Positions 44,440 through 56,269 of a stretch of DNA of 64,000 nt are shown piece after piece. Every line of letters begins with the position of its first letter. Positions within the stretch are counted from its first letter, which is position 1. The notes beneath the pieces are model-generated. The model ran no database searches, was not told the origin of the DNA, and saw only the letters and a program-made list of their open reading frames with translations. Source of the DNA: Dendrobium chrysotoxum (lineage: Eukaryota; Streptophyta; Magnoliopsida; Asparagales; Orchidaceae); assembly GCA_019925795.1 (NCBI GenBank), contig CM034304.1, positions 11,967,471-12,031,470 of the forward strand, given 5' to 3'. The translations under genes and the position numbers were made by a program.

Positions 44440-44660
44440 TTTGGAAGGCAGATGAGTTTGTAGATAAGACACTACCTAGAGATTTCACCCTCATTTTATG
44501 AGGACTTTATGATATGAGTTCTGGTTTCCTATAGGCACAAGCCCCTATAGTTAATTACCCCTCCCAATAATGAGAGAGAACTTTCGATTAAGGCTAGTCG
44601 TCAATCAGATACATAAAGATATGTGAGTCTGACATATAGTAGTAGCATGGGTTGAAGGTT
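44440..44660 (-). mobile_element. Relic of an Ogre-like LTR end
   Basis: The segment GGTTTCCTATAGGCACAAGC with following CCCTATAGTTAATTAC and, 20 bases later, CTTTCGATTAAGG aligns to the complement of 14640-14700 and to 6405-6480. Similarity fades beyond 44660. Confidence 0.6.
44529..44550 (-). promoter_or_regulatory. LTR terminal hairpin (relic copy)
   Basis: Perfect 7-bp stem CTATAGG / CCTATAG with the 8-base loop CACAAGCC (plus strand), followed by TTAATTAC. This is a third stem sequence for the same hairpin. Confidence 0.7.
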
Positions 44661-45625
44661 TGAAAATTTGAAGATTTGATATTTAAAATTAGAAATTTCA
44701 CCATCTTACACTTAAAGTGGATGGTGGGGGAATGGATTATAGACCCGATCAAGACCCCATGGTTTCATCATCCCGGGCCATCGTGGTCCCTGGTCTACTT
44801 AGTCAGAGGAGGTAGTGACCCAACCTGACAGAAGGATCCTTATCGGCAGCCATGGGTTGCTTCGTTCAAGGGTACCTTGTAGACCTGGGGTGAGTATTTA
44901 TCTGAGGGGATAAATTTGAATCCACCTTAGCTAACAGAGGGCTTTGTGCCCTATCGATCATATCCTATTGATTTATATCTCAAGGATTTGATGCCACTAA
45001 GGAACATATTGGCTCTGGCCATAATCGCTATCTTGTGGTGCCATTTGGCGGTAAAACCACTCAGTTCAGAGGGCCCCGGGTCATAACCGTTCCTGCAGTG
45101 CCATTTGGTGATGAAACTGGCAATTAGAGGACACGTACCACATCCTTACTGGCAGGAGATTATTTAAGAATGAATCCTAGTGATATTCTCGAGCAGACAT
45201 TAGCTCTTTGTGAGCTGAGGTTATTTTAATTTATCCACCTTGACAAACTGTTGCGGAGGGTGGATGGATTTTATGCTTTAAGTGTTTTAATGGATTATTT
45301 TTATTTTAAATATTTTGAGTTTTGGAATTTTTGGGAGTTTGGATTTGAGCATGTGGGTGGAATTTTAAACTATTCAGAATGGACCCCTCCGATTGAGATT
45401 TGCATTCAACACGGCTATCATCAGGGTGACTAGGGGTTATTTATATTTATGGGTTAAACCTTATTGACTCTATCGAGCTATAGATGGAGGATTGGGTTTC
45501 ATAGGCTTTATACCTTTGTAAGTGAATTCTCTTAATTATAGGCCTTGAAGGCCTAATATGAACGTATAAAATAAATATCCCAGCCGACCTTGCGACTATA
45601 TATTTTTTTAATAGTTCAACCCATG
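44661..45625. other. Unassigned DNA with small duplication
   Basis: No gene. Two imperfect copies of GTGCCATTTGG(C/T)G(G/A)T(A/G)AAAC lie near 45039 and 45100. It may be further decayed LTR sequence. Confidence 0.35.
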
Positions 45626-45629
45626 TTGA

Positions 45630-45900
45630 CTCCTATCTACCTGAATAGAAGGATCGAGCTCAAACTTGAATTCACTTATTGACCCACGCAGTATCCCTAA
45701 ACATCATGTGTGTACCAATAATACGCTTGTTGGGGCCCATGCGGGACTTTAGGGGCAATTTATAATTATTGATTGAACTTTTTCCGCTCCTATCTACTTG
45801 CATAGGAGGGTCAGATTCAAATTTATTAACCCTCGCAGCATCCCTAGACATTACGTGTGTACCAATAACACGCTCGTCGGGGCCCATGTGGGTTTTGTAA
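45630..45900. repeat. Two tandem copies of a ~165-bp segment
   Basis: Both contain CTCCTATCTAC(C/T)TG, AGGGTCAG or AAGGATCGAG, CGCAG(C/T)ATCCCTA, GTGTGTACCAATAA(T/C)ACGCT, and GGGGCCCATG. Copies start near 45632 and 45789. Confidence 0.75.
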
Positions 45901-47496
45901 TTACACTTACCCCTTTTGTGTACCTATGTGTATACATATTATAGTGCATATGCGGGAGTATTTAGGACATTTAGTAGATTATCTATGGCAATTCGCAAAA
46001 GCTTGTATACATCGTAACTTTTCTGTAGTTACCTGCAGATGATATATTCAGTGCATAATGGGTCTTTTACAGCTCCTCATAGAAGCTCGTGTTTGTCATA
46101 GTCTTTTTAACATTTGCTTGTAGATGGCATGTAGTGTAAATGATAGATCTCTTACGGTGATATGTAGGAGCTTGTATTTATCATGTCGCTCGCTTATGGT
46201 TGCAAAGGATCGATATATTTACTATCCATTGAATAGTGATTAATCACAGGGGTTTTGTAACACCCATAACATATTGGTCATCCCCCACTTGTATATTGTC
46301 ATGCATATAACACACTTCCCATCATCGCCAGCAGACATTAGCATTAACCACGTGTTGCATCGTACTTATCTATAGGAGGCTTTGTTGCTAAGAGACAAGC
46401 TGATATATTCATCTGTATACTGATGTAGGGTGTTAGATTGAGTTGCATTCATTGCATATTCTCTTTATGCACTTTGACTGATGGACGATTGCTTTCAACT
46501 TCAAACTATGTGATACTGAGTGTAAGGCATTATCATATTCATAGCATGCCTTTCATGTTCATTTGCTCCACAACTCTATTGCTTGTGTGTGAATTATATT
46601 TGCTTGAAGTCTTGTCTGTTACAAGTCTTATACTTTCTTGGAAGCTCTTTTCCATCATGATTCATGAGTTATGTCCACTCATTCTTATTGGTTTTCAATA
46701 TATGTAGGGAACTGACATATTTACTTGCATATCATTGTTGCTTGAAAATCTTTCACCGCGAGTTCTTTGATTTCATTAAATGTTGGTGCTCATTTGAAAG
46801 TTTTGAATCATCACTCATCATTTGAACTTGTTTGTAAATGTCCATCTAAAACTTTGGCATAAGCCCTTTATTTTGTTGATTAACGCTTCTCTGGATGACT
46901 TAGATTCATCAACTATCTCTTTACACATCAACTAGTGAGTTATTGTATTCTTAATGTCACCTTGGTGTTGAAAATGTTATTGTAGGCATTGCATTCATCC
47001 TTCCTTACATACAAGTTGATTGGTAGGGCCATCACTTATACTTGCCTCTTTCTTATTCATTGACATTCACTATGCATTAATCTTCATTGCTTGTAGTAGA
47101 CCGAGATATTTGCTAGCAGTTTGATTTGCTGATTACAGAAGCATCTTGATCTCTAGAAGATTGTAGGGATATCATTGTATTTATTTCATGAATGATATGA
47201 TCATCATTTAATCTCATTTAGAGATTAATTTGATCAAGTTCTCAAGCTACAACTATTATGACTTCCTTGTTGCTAGCAAACAAGTTGTACTCATAGATCC
47301 TTTGTTCCAAAAGATGGGTTACAATGTGTATGCATACTATGGATCATTAACATTTATTGCATAATTGGAGATTTTGCATGGCTTAACATTATTATTGTGC
47401 CAACTTATAAGCCTCATCTTAGACATATGATGTTCATTCACTTTCATTTGTTCGATGTTGGATTTAGACTCTTTGCAATTAAACTTGACTCAAGTC
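45901..47496. other. Unassigned AT-rich DNA
   Basis: Short ORFs only (for example 46438-46707), with no recognisable domain or repeat. Confidence 0.4.
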
Positions 47497-47501
47497 CTTT
47501 A
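47497..47501. repeat. Target site duplication CTTTA (left copy)
   Basis: CTTTA precedes TGTTGCAAAT at 47502 and is repeated at 49186-49190 after the closing CA. Confidence 0.85.
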
Positions 47502-47749
47502 TGTTGCAAATCTGGTTTTGATGATGGCAAACATGTTTCTATTGTGTTTTGCTTGGCTAACCCATTTCAGGCACAAAAGATTAAGAGAAACTCAAGCCAA
47601 CTCAAGATCGGGTCCAAGTGTGTCTAAATATATTGTTTTCCTTTTCTTGAGTCAATTGTAATGTAACTGATCCCCTAGCTGAGTAACCTTGCACACACAC
47701 ACTCAGGAGGAGAGCTTGAGTGAATTAGAGTTTCTGTTCAATTTTTATT

Positions 47750-48470
47750 CAGACCGTCCTGGACGATATTCACATCGTCCTGGACGATCAAGTAAAAATA
47801 GAAACCCTAATTAGGGCGACCAAGTTAAGTCTGTCTAATTAAGCAGATCATCCTAGACGATCCCGACATCGTACAGGATGATATGCTCAAATCAGAAATT
47901 CTCAGCCGCCAGATCAAGTTAGGTAAGTTTTTATTTTAAGATATTTGGTCTGATCGTCCCGGACGATACGTGTATCGTCCTGGACGATACGTGTATCGTC
48001 CTGGAAGATACGTGTATCGTCCTGGACGATACTGTACAATCATGCATAAATTAGTCTCATAATTAAGAAAAGTAATTAATACTTGATTGATACGATCATA
48101 TCATCCTGGATGATCACAGGATCATCCTGTATGATCATGATTATCTAGTGTATTTCAGCTGTACGTCCAGAGTGGTGCTCAGGACGATTTGGGCACTTTT
48201 TGAACTAATCGTACAGGATGATATCCTTATCGTCCTGGACGATCAAGTCATTTTTAGGTCATCCAGCACAAGTTTTTATGGATGACCAGAGCGATCTTCT
48301 GGACGAAATTCCTCTATTTACACTAATCATCCTGGACGATCGCAGAATCGTACGGGACGATAGGAACAACTTTTTCTACTGATCGTCCAGGCTGAAACAG
48401 CTGATTTTGAACTGATCGTACAGGACGATCTATCGATCATCCTGGACGATCTTGGTCGACTAGTTGAGAT
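47750..48470 (+). repeat. ATCGTCC(A/T)GGACGAT palindrome cluster (solo LTR)
   Basis: At least a dozen copies or near copies of a 15-bp palindrome, spaced irregularly at about 20-60 bp. Confidence 0.85.
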
Positions 48471-48716
48471 TTAGGGTAAATTTTGAGCCCTCCTATAAAA
48501 GATCTTTTTCTTTCAACAAGAAAAATCTTTTGCCACTTTCCTTTCCAGAGAAACCCTAGAGAGAGAGAGAGTTTGGGAGAGAGAGAGAGGATCTTGTGAG
48601 GGGGAGTTCATGAGGGGTTCACAAAGGTTGTCCAAGCAAGGATCAGAGTCGTATTCTCCGCTCGTCCTCTTTCATTGTGTTGGTGTTCTTTGTGAGAGGA
48701 TCATTCACAAGAAGAT

Positions 48717-48840
48717 CCGGGGTTCTCTGCCTGCTTCAGGAGGAAGCGAAAGGAGTCTGAGGTTCTCTGCCTGCTTCAGGAGGAAGCAAAAGGAGGTTAG
48801 GTTCTCTGCCTCACCGTGTCGGTGGAAAGGAGGTTCTTGT
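48717..48840 (+). repeat. GGTTCTCTGCCTGCTTCAGG tandem repeats
   Basis: Two close copies 44 bp apart and a third variant. GCTTCAGGAGGAAGC within the unit can form a 5-bp hairpin. Counterparts lie in the other LTRs (51650-51720, 61430-61520). Confidence 0.7.
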
Positions 48841-49190
48841 ACAGGCTTCTCCGCCTTGCTGTGGGAGCAAAAGGAGAGTCACTTTGAGTTAGTGCAATAC
48901 CCGGAGGGGAGGCTCAGGGGAGTGGATGTAGGTCAAGTTGACCAAACCACTATAAAAATCTGGTGTGTTCTTTCTGATTACTTTTTGCACTTTAGTTTTC
49001 TATGATTATCTACTTCGGTGAAATTTGTGTTTAATCTTTTCGTTTGAGTATTTACTTATTTTCGCTGCATATCATAGAAAAGATTTTTACTGTTGCTCTC
49101 AAATTTTTTAAATAACCAATTCACTCCCCTCTTGGTTAGCCTCGGGACTAGTTCATCAGGGCTTAACATCCCTATCGAACTCTCACTTTA

Positions 49191-50681
49191 TTTAGTTCAA
49201 GTTCAGTTGCTTTTTCAAATGGTTCAAATCACATTCAGTTTCGAATTCATGTCCACGGCGGTCCCAAATCAAATCTTGTTTAAGTCTCGTTTAAGTCATT
49301 CACTTCATTGTTTAAGCTCAGATTGAGTTCAGTTCGAGTCCATATCTATTGTAGTCTTGTTCCACACAAGTTCAACTTTGAATCAAATTTGAATTTCTTC
49401 ATCATTTAAGTTTGCATTTAGTCCATTTAATGTTCAATTCAGGTCCCCTGTTGTCCAAGTTTTGTTCAAGTCCTTGTCTTTTTCAGACAAAAATTTGCCA
49501 GCCTCCCGGCATCTCTCATATTTAGGGGAAAACTACAAGAGTCTGGTCCCATCCCACCACGCACAATAAAGCGCGTGTATAGGCAGTTTTCCGGTGCACC
49601 GCGAACATCGAAATGGGGCATTTAGATGATTACCCGTCTCGTTATAGGCGCCGCACCGGGGTCCCATCCCACCATGCTCAATAAAGGAGTGTATAAGTGG
49701 TTTTTCGGTCCGTTGCAAATGATGAAAGTGGGCTCTTGGAGTTTTAGGGTTTATAGGGGTTATATCTTAGCGACCGACGAGGTGGTGTTTGCACGTAGAT
49801 CGAGGCAAGAGTTCTTTTCCTCTTTATTATCAAAATTAATTATAATTAACTATAATTAATTATGTTAAATAATAATGAATTAGAATTAAAAAAAGTAATT
49901 ATAATTAATGATTAATCATAGTTAATTATAATTAATAATAATTAATTAAAATTAAAATAAAAAATTAATTTTAAGTGATTATAGTTAATTATTAAAAATA
50001 ATTAACTATAATAATTATAAAATTTAATTATAATTTATTTTAATTAAAACCAATCATTATTAATTATGATTAAATATAATTAAGTATTTAATTATAATTA
50101 ATTTAAATTAAATATAATTTATTATTATTAATTAATTTTAATTTTAAAATAAATTATGCATGACTTGAGTAGTATTTAGACATGATTTAAGCTAAATCTT
50201 GTCTAAACAGCAAGATTTGAACTAAATCCTGTTCAAACAACAGGATTTAAGTTGGATTCATGCTAAAATTATGGAACTAAATCCCCTGTTTCCCCATTTT
50301 GCAGAAAACTAAATAGAATATAGAGAACAATTAAATCCCACTGTGAAATCAATACTCTATTTCCTCTCTTTTATACGTCGAGTTTACAGGATCTTGCCAA
50401 AGAAGGATGCGAGAGGGATAAATTTACCTTCTCACCTAGGGATTTGGTGAGAGGAGCGCATGCAAGGAAGAGAGATGGCTACCTTCGTGAATAGCAAACT
50501 CCTGTTGTCGTCGCTGCTTCCGATCCGAGAGAGGAAGGGCCTTGTGGAAATGCTGTGACTTCCAATCCTACAGGTAGGAAGGTCGTCGAAGGAGGCTCAT
50601 CATCAGGTTGCTGGAGGGAATCAGAGGTTACTGGAGTTGGAGTGGAGGTCGGATGAGGCTTCAGGTAGGTATAGAGGAAGC

Positions 50682-50684
<3 letters not shown>
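49191..50684. other. Unassigned DNA with a doublet and AT-rich tract
   Basis: GTCCCATCCCACCA(C/T)GC(A/T)CAATAAAG is repeated about 116 bp apart (49545, 49661). 49830-50160 is an AATTAATTATAATTAA-rich tract. No gene recognised. Confidence 0.4.
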
Positions 50685-50756
<72 letters not shown>

Positions 50757-50768
50757 CTCTCTCTCTCT
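50685..50768. repeat. (TC)n microsatellite
   Basis: About 84 bp of CT dinucleotides with two small interruptions near its 3' end. Confidence 0.97.
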
Positions 50769-51251
50769 ATGAGGATCAAATGAACTGAGAGGTTGGGAAA
50801 GGAGAGATGGCGTCGGTCTGGTAGGAGTTCGTGGCTAGGGCAAGTTGTGGGATTTGATTGGGTAAGGAAGAGGTGTAATCGGTGGAGCTCGACTATAAGT
50901 AAGGGGTTTAGCTGAAGGAGGAACATCATGGGTTCTGCAACAGGGAAGAAGGTTTGTGAACAAAGGCAGAGGGAGAGGGAGTCTCGACATTGTGAGAGCT
51001 GTGGGAGAAGCAGTGAGCGGAAGGATTCATTTTGGCTTGATATTTAACGATGAGAGCGAGTTCTGCACGAGGAGACATGAGAAGCAACTGTTCGACGTCA
51101 TTGCAGGGAATGAGGCTACTGTCTCTATAGGATTTGGGCAGGATTTATGGTAGAGCTCCATGACAGGTAATGATTTTAAGTTTTCTTTATATATTTTTTA
51201 TTGTCTTCTTTTGGATTATCTGATAGGGGTCAACAAGGCATTAAAAGACTC
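50769..51251. other. Unassigned DNA left of the Sirevirus element
   Basis: A 65-codon ORF at 50956-51153 has no recognisable domain. The last bases before the LTR are GACTC, with no matching copy seen on the other side. Confidence 0.35.
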
Positions 51252-53088
51252 TTAAAGTTTATTAGGGATGTTAAGCCCTTATGAACTAGCCCGAGGCTAA
51301 CCAAGAGGGGGGGTGAATTGGTAGTTTTAAAAGTTATTAAGCAAAAATAATTTTGAAATCCTTTTTGAATGTTTTAAAATAATTATAATTTCCTGATAAT
51401 GTGCAAATGTTTAACAAAACAAAATAATAACAACAATCACACGATCATCAATAGAAAAGAAAAGTGCAAAAAATAATCAGAAAGAACACACCATATTTTA
51501 TAGTGGTTCGGTCAATTTGACCTACATCCACTCCCCGAGCCTCCCCTTTAGGTATTGCACTAAAACTAAGTGACTCTCCTTCTGCTCCCCTAGCAAGATG
51601 GAGAAGCCTTTACAAAACTCCTTTTTACCAACCCGGTGAAGCAGAGAACCCATACTCCTTTTGCTTCCTCCTGAAGTAGCCAGAGAACCTTACCTCATTT
51701 CGCTTCCTCTTGAAGCAGGCAGAGTACCTGATCTTCTTATAGACGATCCTTCCTTCATAGACACCAAAGGATAAGAGATGACTGGAGAAGACGACTCAGA
51801 TCCTTGCTTGGAGCAACCTTTATGAACACCTCACAAACTCCCCCTCACAAGATCCTCTCTCTCTCTCCTAAGCTCTCTCTCTCTCCTAAGCTCTCTCTCT
51901 CTCTCATTCTCAAGGCTCTCACAGGAAAGCACAACGGCAAAAGATCTCAACAGTAGAATGAAAGATATCTTAAATAGGAGGGCTCAAAAATTACCCTAAA
52001 TTTTAACTAGCCATCAAATATCATCCAGAAAGATCCTTAGATCATCCAGGACGATTGTCCTATACGTTCAGTGTAAATCAACCCCTTTTGGCCTGGATGA
52101 TCTGATTCCTCTAGATGATTAGAAGACAAAATCTGTTCAGATCGTCCAGGATAATTCTGTAATCATCCCGGATGATTAGTTCAAATCAGGAATATCATCC
52201 ATAAGATAGTTCGGGATGTCCAGGAAAGAAGCCTAGATGATCAAAGGAAAATGACTTGATTGTCCAGGATGATACGTAGATCGTCCTGTACGATTAGTTC
52301 AAAATTGCTCAAAATCATCCGGCACACTATTTGGGTCATACAGGTCAACCATGCTGGGCGATTTCAAAATGACTTGATCATCTAGGATGATATTGATATC
52401 ATCCTAATTGATTAGTTCAAAAATGGGAATATCATATGGCACACTGTTCGGGTCATCCAGGTGAAATGCACTGAACGGTCAGGATTTCTAATTGATTGTC
52501 CAAAATGATCTTTCGATCGTCCAGGATGATATGATCGAATCAATCAAACTTTAATTATTTTCCTTAATCACCTGACTAATTTAGGCATGATTGTAATAAA
52601 TCATTCAAAATAATACATGTATCGTATGGGACAATTAGACCAAAGTTCTAAAAATAAGAACTTGCCTAACTTAGCCTAGCGACTGAGAATTTTTTATTTG
52701 AGCATATCATCTTATACGATGGGTGTATCGTATAGGATGATCTACTTAATTAGACTGACTTAACATAGCTGCCCTAATTAGAGTTTCTATTTTTAATGGA
52801 TCGTCTAGGATGATATGAATTAGATTTGAATAGAAACTCTAACTCACTAAAACTCCCCCACTGAGTGTGTGTGTGCAAGGTTACTTAGCTTGGGGATCCA
52901 TTACATTACACTTGACTCAAGAAAGATGAAAAAAATTACATTGAACCTGAAACACATACAGACTGACTCGATCTTAACCTAGCTTGAATTGTAATTGATC
53001 TTGTAAACCTGAAAGGTTAGACACTCAAATAGAAATAAAAATATTTGTTATCATCAAAATTATAATCCTTGAATCCAAATTCGCAACA
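51252..53088 (-). repeat. 3' LTR of Sirevirus element
   Basis: On the minus strand it starts TGTTGCGAATTTGG at 53088, directly after the PPT. It ends near 51252, where the terminal CA has become AA (TT on the plus strand). It is a direct repeat of 61046-62853. Confidence 0.88.
52020..52810 (-). repeat. Palindrome cluster in 3' LTR
   Basis: Repeated ATCRTCCAGGAYGAT-like palindromes, many decayed, at irregular spacing. The same cluster is in the 5' LTR at 61790-62590. Confidence 0.8.
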
Positions 53089-53101
53089 ATCTCCCCTTTT
53101 T
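53089..53101 (-). other. Primary polypurine tract
   Basis: Minus strand AAAAAGGGGAGAT directly adjoining the LTR start TGTTG. This is the classical PPT-LTR junction. Confidence 0.85.
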
Positions 53102-53279
53102 GATGATGGCAAATATTTATTAGTAATTCTAAATTCAGTAAATAGATAATAAAGTAATAAAAACTAAGGAGTATAATTTCTATTAGCCAGATGAATAGTA
53201 CAACAACACTGAACATTGATAAAACACTAAGCATTGATAATTCAACCAATACATGACCCAGAACACAAACTAACACAAG

Positions 53280-53296
53280 CTACTCTCCCTTTTGAC
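53280..53296 (-). other. Secondary PPT-like tract
   Basis: Minus strand CAAAAGGGAGAGTAG, 190 bp upstream of the primary PPT. Multiple PPT-like tracts before the 3' LTR are known from Sireviruses. Confidence 0.55.
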
Positions 53297-53389
53297 ATCT
53301 CAAAAAGGGAAAAATAACACACAAAAACATAAAGAAAAAATAGTACAATGCCAACACAAGAAAACATCAAAAGTAATCAAACTAGTAAA

Positions 53390-54484
53390 GGGGATCCTGA
53401 TCAGATGGAGGAGGTGGTGGTGGTGGCTGAAACAGACTATGGAGGGTGGCAAACTATTCTCCAAATTAGGCCATATCCTGGTTGTGCCGCTGCTGTTGAT
53501 GGGCTATATAGGCATTGACTTAGTTGACATCCTTAGCATGTTGTTGTTCCTGGGAAACCATGTAGGAGTCAAAGCTTGCCTCCCACTGGTCAAACTTGTG
53601 CACTAGGTGATCTAGCGGTGATTCTGTACAGAGAGGAGCAGGTGCAGCAAGTTCAGGAGCAGCTTCTTCCTCTTCTCCCTCAACATCCGTGCTGGGCTCC
53701 AGATGAAGTCTAGTATTGTGAAGAACATGGAAGGAGTTGTTGGAGTAGAATGAAGGTTGGACATTGGCGGGAACTGGATATTACAGATTGTATTTAGTTT
53801 TAAGAGCATAGGCAATGAGGTTGCCTAAGGCTAGGTTGGGGCATCTCTTATGGCCCAGATCCCTAATGCTAGTGAGGTGTTTAATGTAGCAAATTATGAG
53901 GTCAGTTGTATTAAAATCATGATGGGCCATGACATAGAGAGCAAGGTGGTAATGCGGATGCGGTCTCTAGCCTTTAGAATGATAGAGGAGCAAAGGACAT
54001 GCTGGATCTTGACTAAGGAATATCATGCATTATCGTGGTAAGGGGTATTGGTATTCCTACGAAAGTGATTGGCGACACTCTAGTTAAAGTCAGGATTAGA
54101 GGATACAAGATGGAGTTTATCGCTAGTAATGGACAGTTGGAGAATATCATGAAAGTCTTGGGTGGTTAATTCTGCAGGGCGCCGATTAACATAAGAATGG
54201 ATAGCGGAGTAAGAAGAATCGATGCAAAGATTCACAAAGAAAATACAGAGAAGCTCAGTGCTAAATGGAAATGCAAGAGTCAAAATAAAAGTGAGGGAGG
54301 TGTGAGTGAAAAGATCTAGTACCAGATATATGAGATTGCGTGGGTTTACAATTTTGGATTGATTGATCCCCACATCAAGATAGCACTAGAAGGCAGCCTG
54401 ATCAGCTGCATCAGGAAAGCAGGGATCGACATTTCCCTGGGAGAAACTAGCACCCTAGTGCCTAGATCATTTGCCACCAGCCAT
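53390..54484 (-). pseudogene. Additional ORF after pol (env-position, plant transposon-protein-like)
   Basis: ATG at 54484 opens a frame with stops after residues 5 and 9. It continues through NPRNLIYLVLDLFTH, ELLCIFFVNLCID, YVNRRPAELTTQDFHDIL (about 54145-54200) and a stop at 54080. Further recognisable text is ITTLLSMSWPIMILIQLT and GIWAIRDAP (53830-53950), and then, in another frame, a Glu/Ala-rich and Gln-rich tail ending in a proline run near 53415. The pattern FFxNL...VxRRP...DFxDIL resembles the putative plant transposon protein domain (PF20167-like) seen in retroelements. Sireviruses often carry an env-like ORF here. I see no clear signal peptide or membrane segment. Confidence 0.5.
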
Positions 54485-54539
54485 GAGAAGATTATCGAGT
54501 TTGGAGTGAAGGAAGGTGTGGTGAAATAATGGTGGAAAT

Positions 54540-54990
54540 CATCTGTTTAAATAGAAATCGCACATATCATCCAGGATAATCGCAGGATCATCTAGGATTA
54601 TAAGTAGCAATAATGACGTCCAGGATGATTGGTCAAAAAGGCGGTCTGATCATCCAGGATGATCAGATATCATCCAGGACGATCAGATATCATCCAGGAT
54701 GATTAGACTCAGGCAATCCTCCTGAGGAGTCAAGCTGGATGACCATTAATAAAAAGTATCGTTCAGGATGATTAGAAGGATCGTCTAGGACGATATTCAA
54801 TAAATGAATCGGACAGGCTGAATTTGAATCGTCCAACTGCTACAATGTGGATCGTCTAGAATGATGAGGTGTATCATCTAGGATGATCACTAATACTTAG
54901 TACAGATCAACCGTTAGATCAAGATGGGGATGATTTGATCAGATCATCCAGGACGATGTGAGGATCATCCAGGACGATGTGAACAAAAAG
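54540..54990 (-). repeat. Palindrome cluster in internal non-coding DNA
   Basis: About twelve ATCATCCAGGATGAT-type palindromes in 450 bp, ahead of the post-pol ORF, of the same kind as in the LTRs. Confidence 0.85.
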
Positions 54991-55119
54991 TGAAAAACTG
55001 AAGGATGGAGAGGAATGATCAGGGAACCCAAAAAAATCATAATTAAAGAAATAAAAAAATAAATAAACATGAGAAAATAATAACAAAAATCAAAGAGGTT
55101 TTTTTTGTTTTTTTTAATC

Positions 55120-56040
55120 GATTTACTCTAATAAATCTAAATTTTCCTTGATTTTTAATTCAAAAGCCAATAAGAAGAAAATTGACGATGCTGAAATCTA
55201 GAAAAATTGGAAAATTGATATTTGTAACTCTTATCTCAGACACCTTACAGGTTCAAATTTCTTTCAAATATAAATCAAATTCAAAAGAAAATAAATTAGA
55301 TTTGAAAAGATATCCTCTCAAGCCTCATTCCAGAAAAATATTTGATAAAATAGTATTACAAAGTAAGGAATCAGAAATCATGATTTTCAATCTCAAGCTT
55401 TTGAAAGTATTAAGTGGTGCATGGACTTTTCTATGATATTTAAAGATCTGAAAGGGAAGAGAGCTTATTTCTTGGTGGGCTCATTTTGTGCCTCTTTTTC
55501 AACTTGTTTGGCGCACTTTATGCATCTTTTAATTTTTGATACACTTTGTGTATCTTTCCAATTTTTTACGGCATTGCACATCTTTTCATTTTTGGCCCAT
55601 TTTGTGACTCTTTTTATTTCTTTTGCAAGCTTACTTCCTTTCATAATCTATAAATAATCTCAGTTGTGAGATTACCTTCTAGACATCAAAGAAGAAAAAA
55701 CTCACTCTCTACGGTAAGGAGGAGAAATTAACATAATAAAATCATACTCTATAGGATAAGTGCGATCACTTGATTAAAAAAATATAATAATAATTCAAAG
55801 CTTTGAAAATACTATTCATATGAGGTAGATTACTATAGGAAGATAAAATAGATCTCTATTTCAAAAACCAACTTTTTAATTTTAAAGAAGATTTTTATCC
55901 AAAAGAAATAATATACCATTAAAAAAGTTAGAGGAAGAGAAACAATCATCAATATTTCTTCACTTTAACAGATTCTGAGGAGTCAATCACTACTTACAGC
56001 TTTTAAACAAAAATAAGACAAAACTCTCAGTTAGAAATCC
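55120..56040 (-). other. Post-pol non-coding module shared with the giant gypsy element
   Basis: Complement reads in the same order as 24480-25310: GATTGACTCCTCAG, CTACCTCATAT, GAGAGTGAGTTTTTTCTTCT, AATCTCACAACTGAGA, GATACACAAAGTGTATC, GCACAAAATGAGCCCA, GCTTGAGATTGAAAATCATG. It sits directly behind the copia pol stop (about 56270). No protein-coding gene is supported. Confidence 0.7.
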
Positions 56041-56269
56041 AGTTTATCAGTAGTAATGAGCAGTGATCTGATTCTGAAGAGAGTAATCAGTAAATAAAAA
56101 ATAAGTAGAAAATCACATAAAAAGAAATAATCAAATTAAGAAAATAACAACAATAAAAAGAAAATTAGCAGAGAATAAGAAATCAAAAAAGAAACAGACA
56201 ATCAAATCAAATAAAAACCAAAAGAAAAAATGAAAAGCAGAAACTTCAGAAATCAATAATCATCAAATT

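Larger units (their letters stand above)
47502..49185 (+). mobile_element. Sirevirus-type solo LTR (forward)
   Basis: Starts TGTTGCAAATCTGG and ends CATCCCTATCGAACTCTCA. It is the inverted counterpart of the LTRs at 51252-53088 and 61046-62853: it shares GAGTAACCTTGCACACACAC, the ATCGTCC(T/A)GGACGAT palindromes, the GGTTCTCTGCCTGCTTCAGG repeats, and ends with CTTGGTTAGCCTCGGGACTAG then TTCATCAGGGCTTAAC. The 5-bp duplication is intact and no internal region adjoins, so it is a solo LTR. Confidence 0.9.

Noticed and set aside
44501..44512. AGGACTTTATGAT as LINE target duplication of GAGACTTTGTATT (about 3420)
   Set aside because: The match is too weak and the LINE 5' end is not defined.
46463..46469. 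CTTTA followed by TG as an alternative start of the Sirevirus solo LTR
   Set aside because: The second CTTTA-TG at 47497-47503 gives the conserved TGTTGCAAAT start and the expected LTR length of about 1.7 kb.
50621..50929. ORF with long Arg-Glu run
   Set aside because: It is a translation of the TC microsatellite.
52020..52810. CRISPR-like series of short palindromic repeats
   Set aside because: Spacing is irregular, repeats drift, and they lie in a plant copia LTR.
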